Below, piece by piece: positions 63,824 to 64,000 of a stretch of DNA of 64,000 nt. The stretch is from JAOSJL01 sp963704035. Lineage in GTDB: Bacteria; Actinomycetota; Acidimicrobiia; IMCC26256; JAOSJL01. The notes under the pieces are model-generated. The model did not search any database, was not told the DNA's origin, and saw nothing but the letters and a program-made list of their open reading frames with translations. Each line of letters begins with the position of its first letter. The first letter of the stretch is position 1. The position numbers and the translations under genes are program-made. The DNA lies in the NCBI GenBank assembly GCA_963704035.1, contig CAVPGR010000004.1, positions 620,001-684,000 of the forward strand. The letters run 5' to 3'.

Positions 63824-64000
63824 TCACCCGTCTGGGTCGCGACTGACGTCACGCAGTTCCGTGGCTATGCGGTAGGCGAGGTTGCGGGGGACGCCGAGGG
63901 TGCGGGTCACCTCGTCGGCGGCGTCGCGTCCCGTCGCCCCGCGGGCAAGAGCGGCGGAAACCGCTGCGCGCACCTCGGCTTCGCTCGGCTCGTCGGGAAT
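63824..64000 (-). CDS. rsmI: 16S rRNA 2'-O-ribose C1402 methyltransferase, 3' end (partial)
   Basis: Only the last 58 codons lie in the window. They read AVSAALARGATGRDAADEVTRTLG, then RNLAYRIATELRDV, typical of the RsmI C-terminal helical domain. The identification is from that segment and from its place beside metG in Actinobacteria (recalled: rsmI near metS). The AdoMet-binding part lies beyond 64000. Confidence 0.75.
   Translation of the reverse strand: MPDEPSEAEVRAAVSAALARGATGRDAADEVTRTLGVPRNLAYRIATELRDVSRDPDG

Overview
The window is high-GC bacterial DNA with dense, short-spaced operons, many GTG/TTG starts and ATGA/GTGA stop-start overlaps. The right third (about 43-64 kb) follows an order well known from Actinobacteria: ppx - DUF501 - ftsB - eno - mazG - foldase lipoprotein - mfd - pth - rplY - prs - glmU - tRNA-Gln, then ispE - rsmA - tatD - metG - rsmI. 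This resembles the Rv1003-Rv1026 block of Mycobacterium tuberculosis (recalled, not searched). Together with the tiny ribosomal protein bS22, LPxTG-type surface proteins and a KstR-like operator motif, this points to an actinobacterium, probably outside the mycobacteria. Acidimicrobiia is a guess.

Layout. 0-0.8 kb: a TetR regulator with its palindromic operator. 0.9-20.8 kb: an accessory island with EIGHT paralogous FAD-dependent phytoene-dehydrogenase-like oxidoreductases (COG1233/PYROXD2 type). They lie in two divergent arms around a regulatory and catabolic core (TetR, membrane protein, acyl-CoA dehydrogenase, SDR, MarR). The arms carry the same three subfamilies in the same transcriptional order: A5-A4-(A3)-A2-(A1) on the left and A6-A7-A8-DUF1214 on the right. 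Two tandem operator arrays (3 x 18 bp and about 4 x 17 bp), both related to TNNAACNNGTTNNA, sit at the two divergent promoters. I regard this as the main candidate for an undescribed system, probably an oxidative pathway for a lipid, isoprenoid or steroid-like substrate. The substrate cannot be read from sequence.

20.8-29.4 kb: fumarase, a hydrolase/thioredoxin pair, an FAD-linked oxidase, HAD and histidine phosphatases, an enoyl-CoA hydratase and a CBS-citrate synthase fusion. 29.4-43.1 kb: two sortase-type surface proteins flanking a cytochrome-b/molybdopterin fusion oxidoreductase, a D-threonine-aldolase-like enzyme, tRNA-Leu(UAA), MATE and MFS exporters, an acyltransferase/epimerase pair, GNAT and oligoribonuclease. 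43.1-64 kb: the conserved housekeeping block, ending in an AbrB-type gene bracketed by nine copies of a 55-bp dyad element and in the 3' end of rsmI.

Two features run through the whole window. First, seven genes, including enolase and citrate synthase, are each broken by a single extra base in a GC-rich tract. This looks like a systematic assembly error, so the coordinates given span the repaired gene. Second, tandem repeats (9-69 bp) repeatedly sit exactly at gene ends and often include the stop codon.
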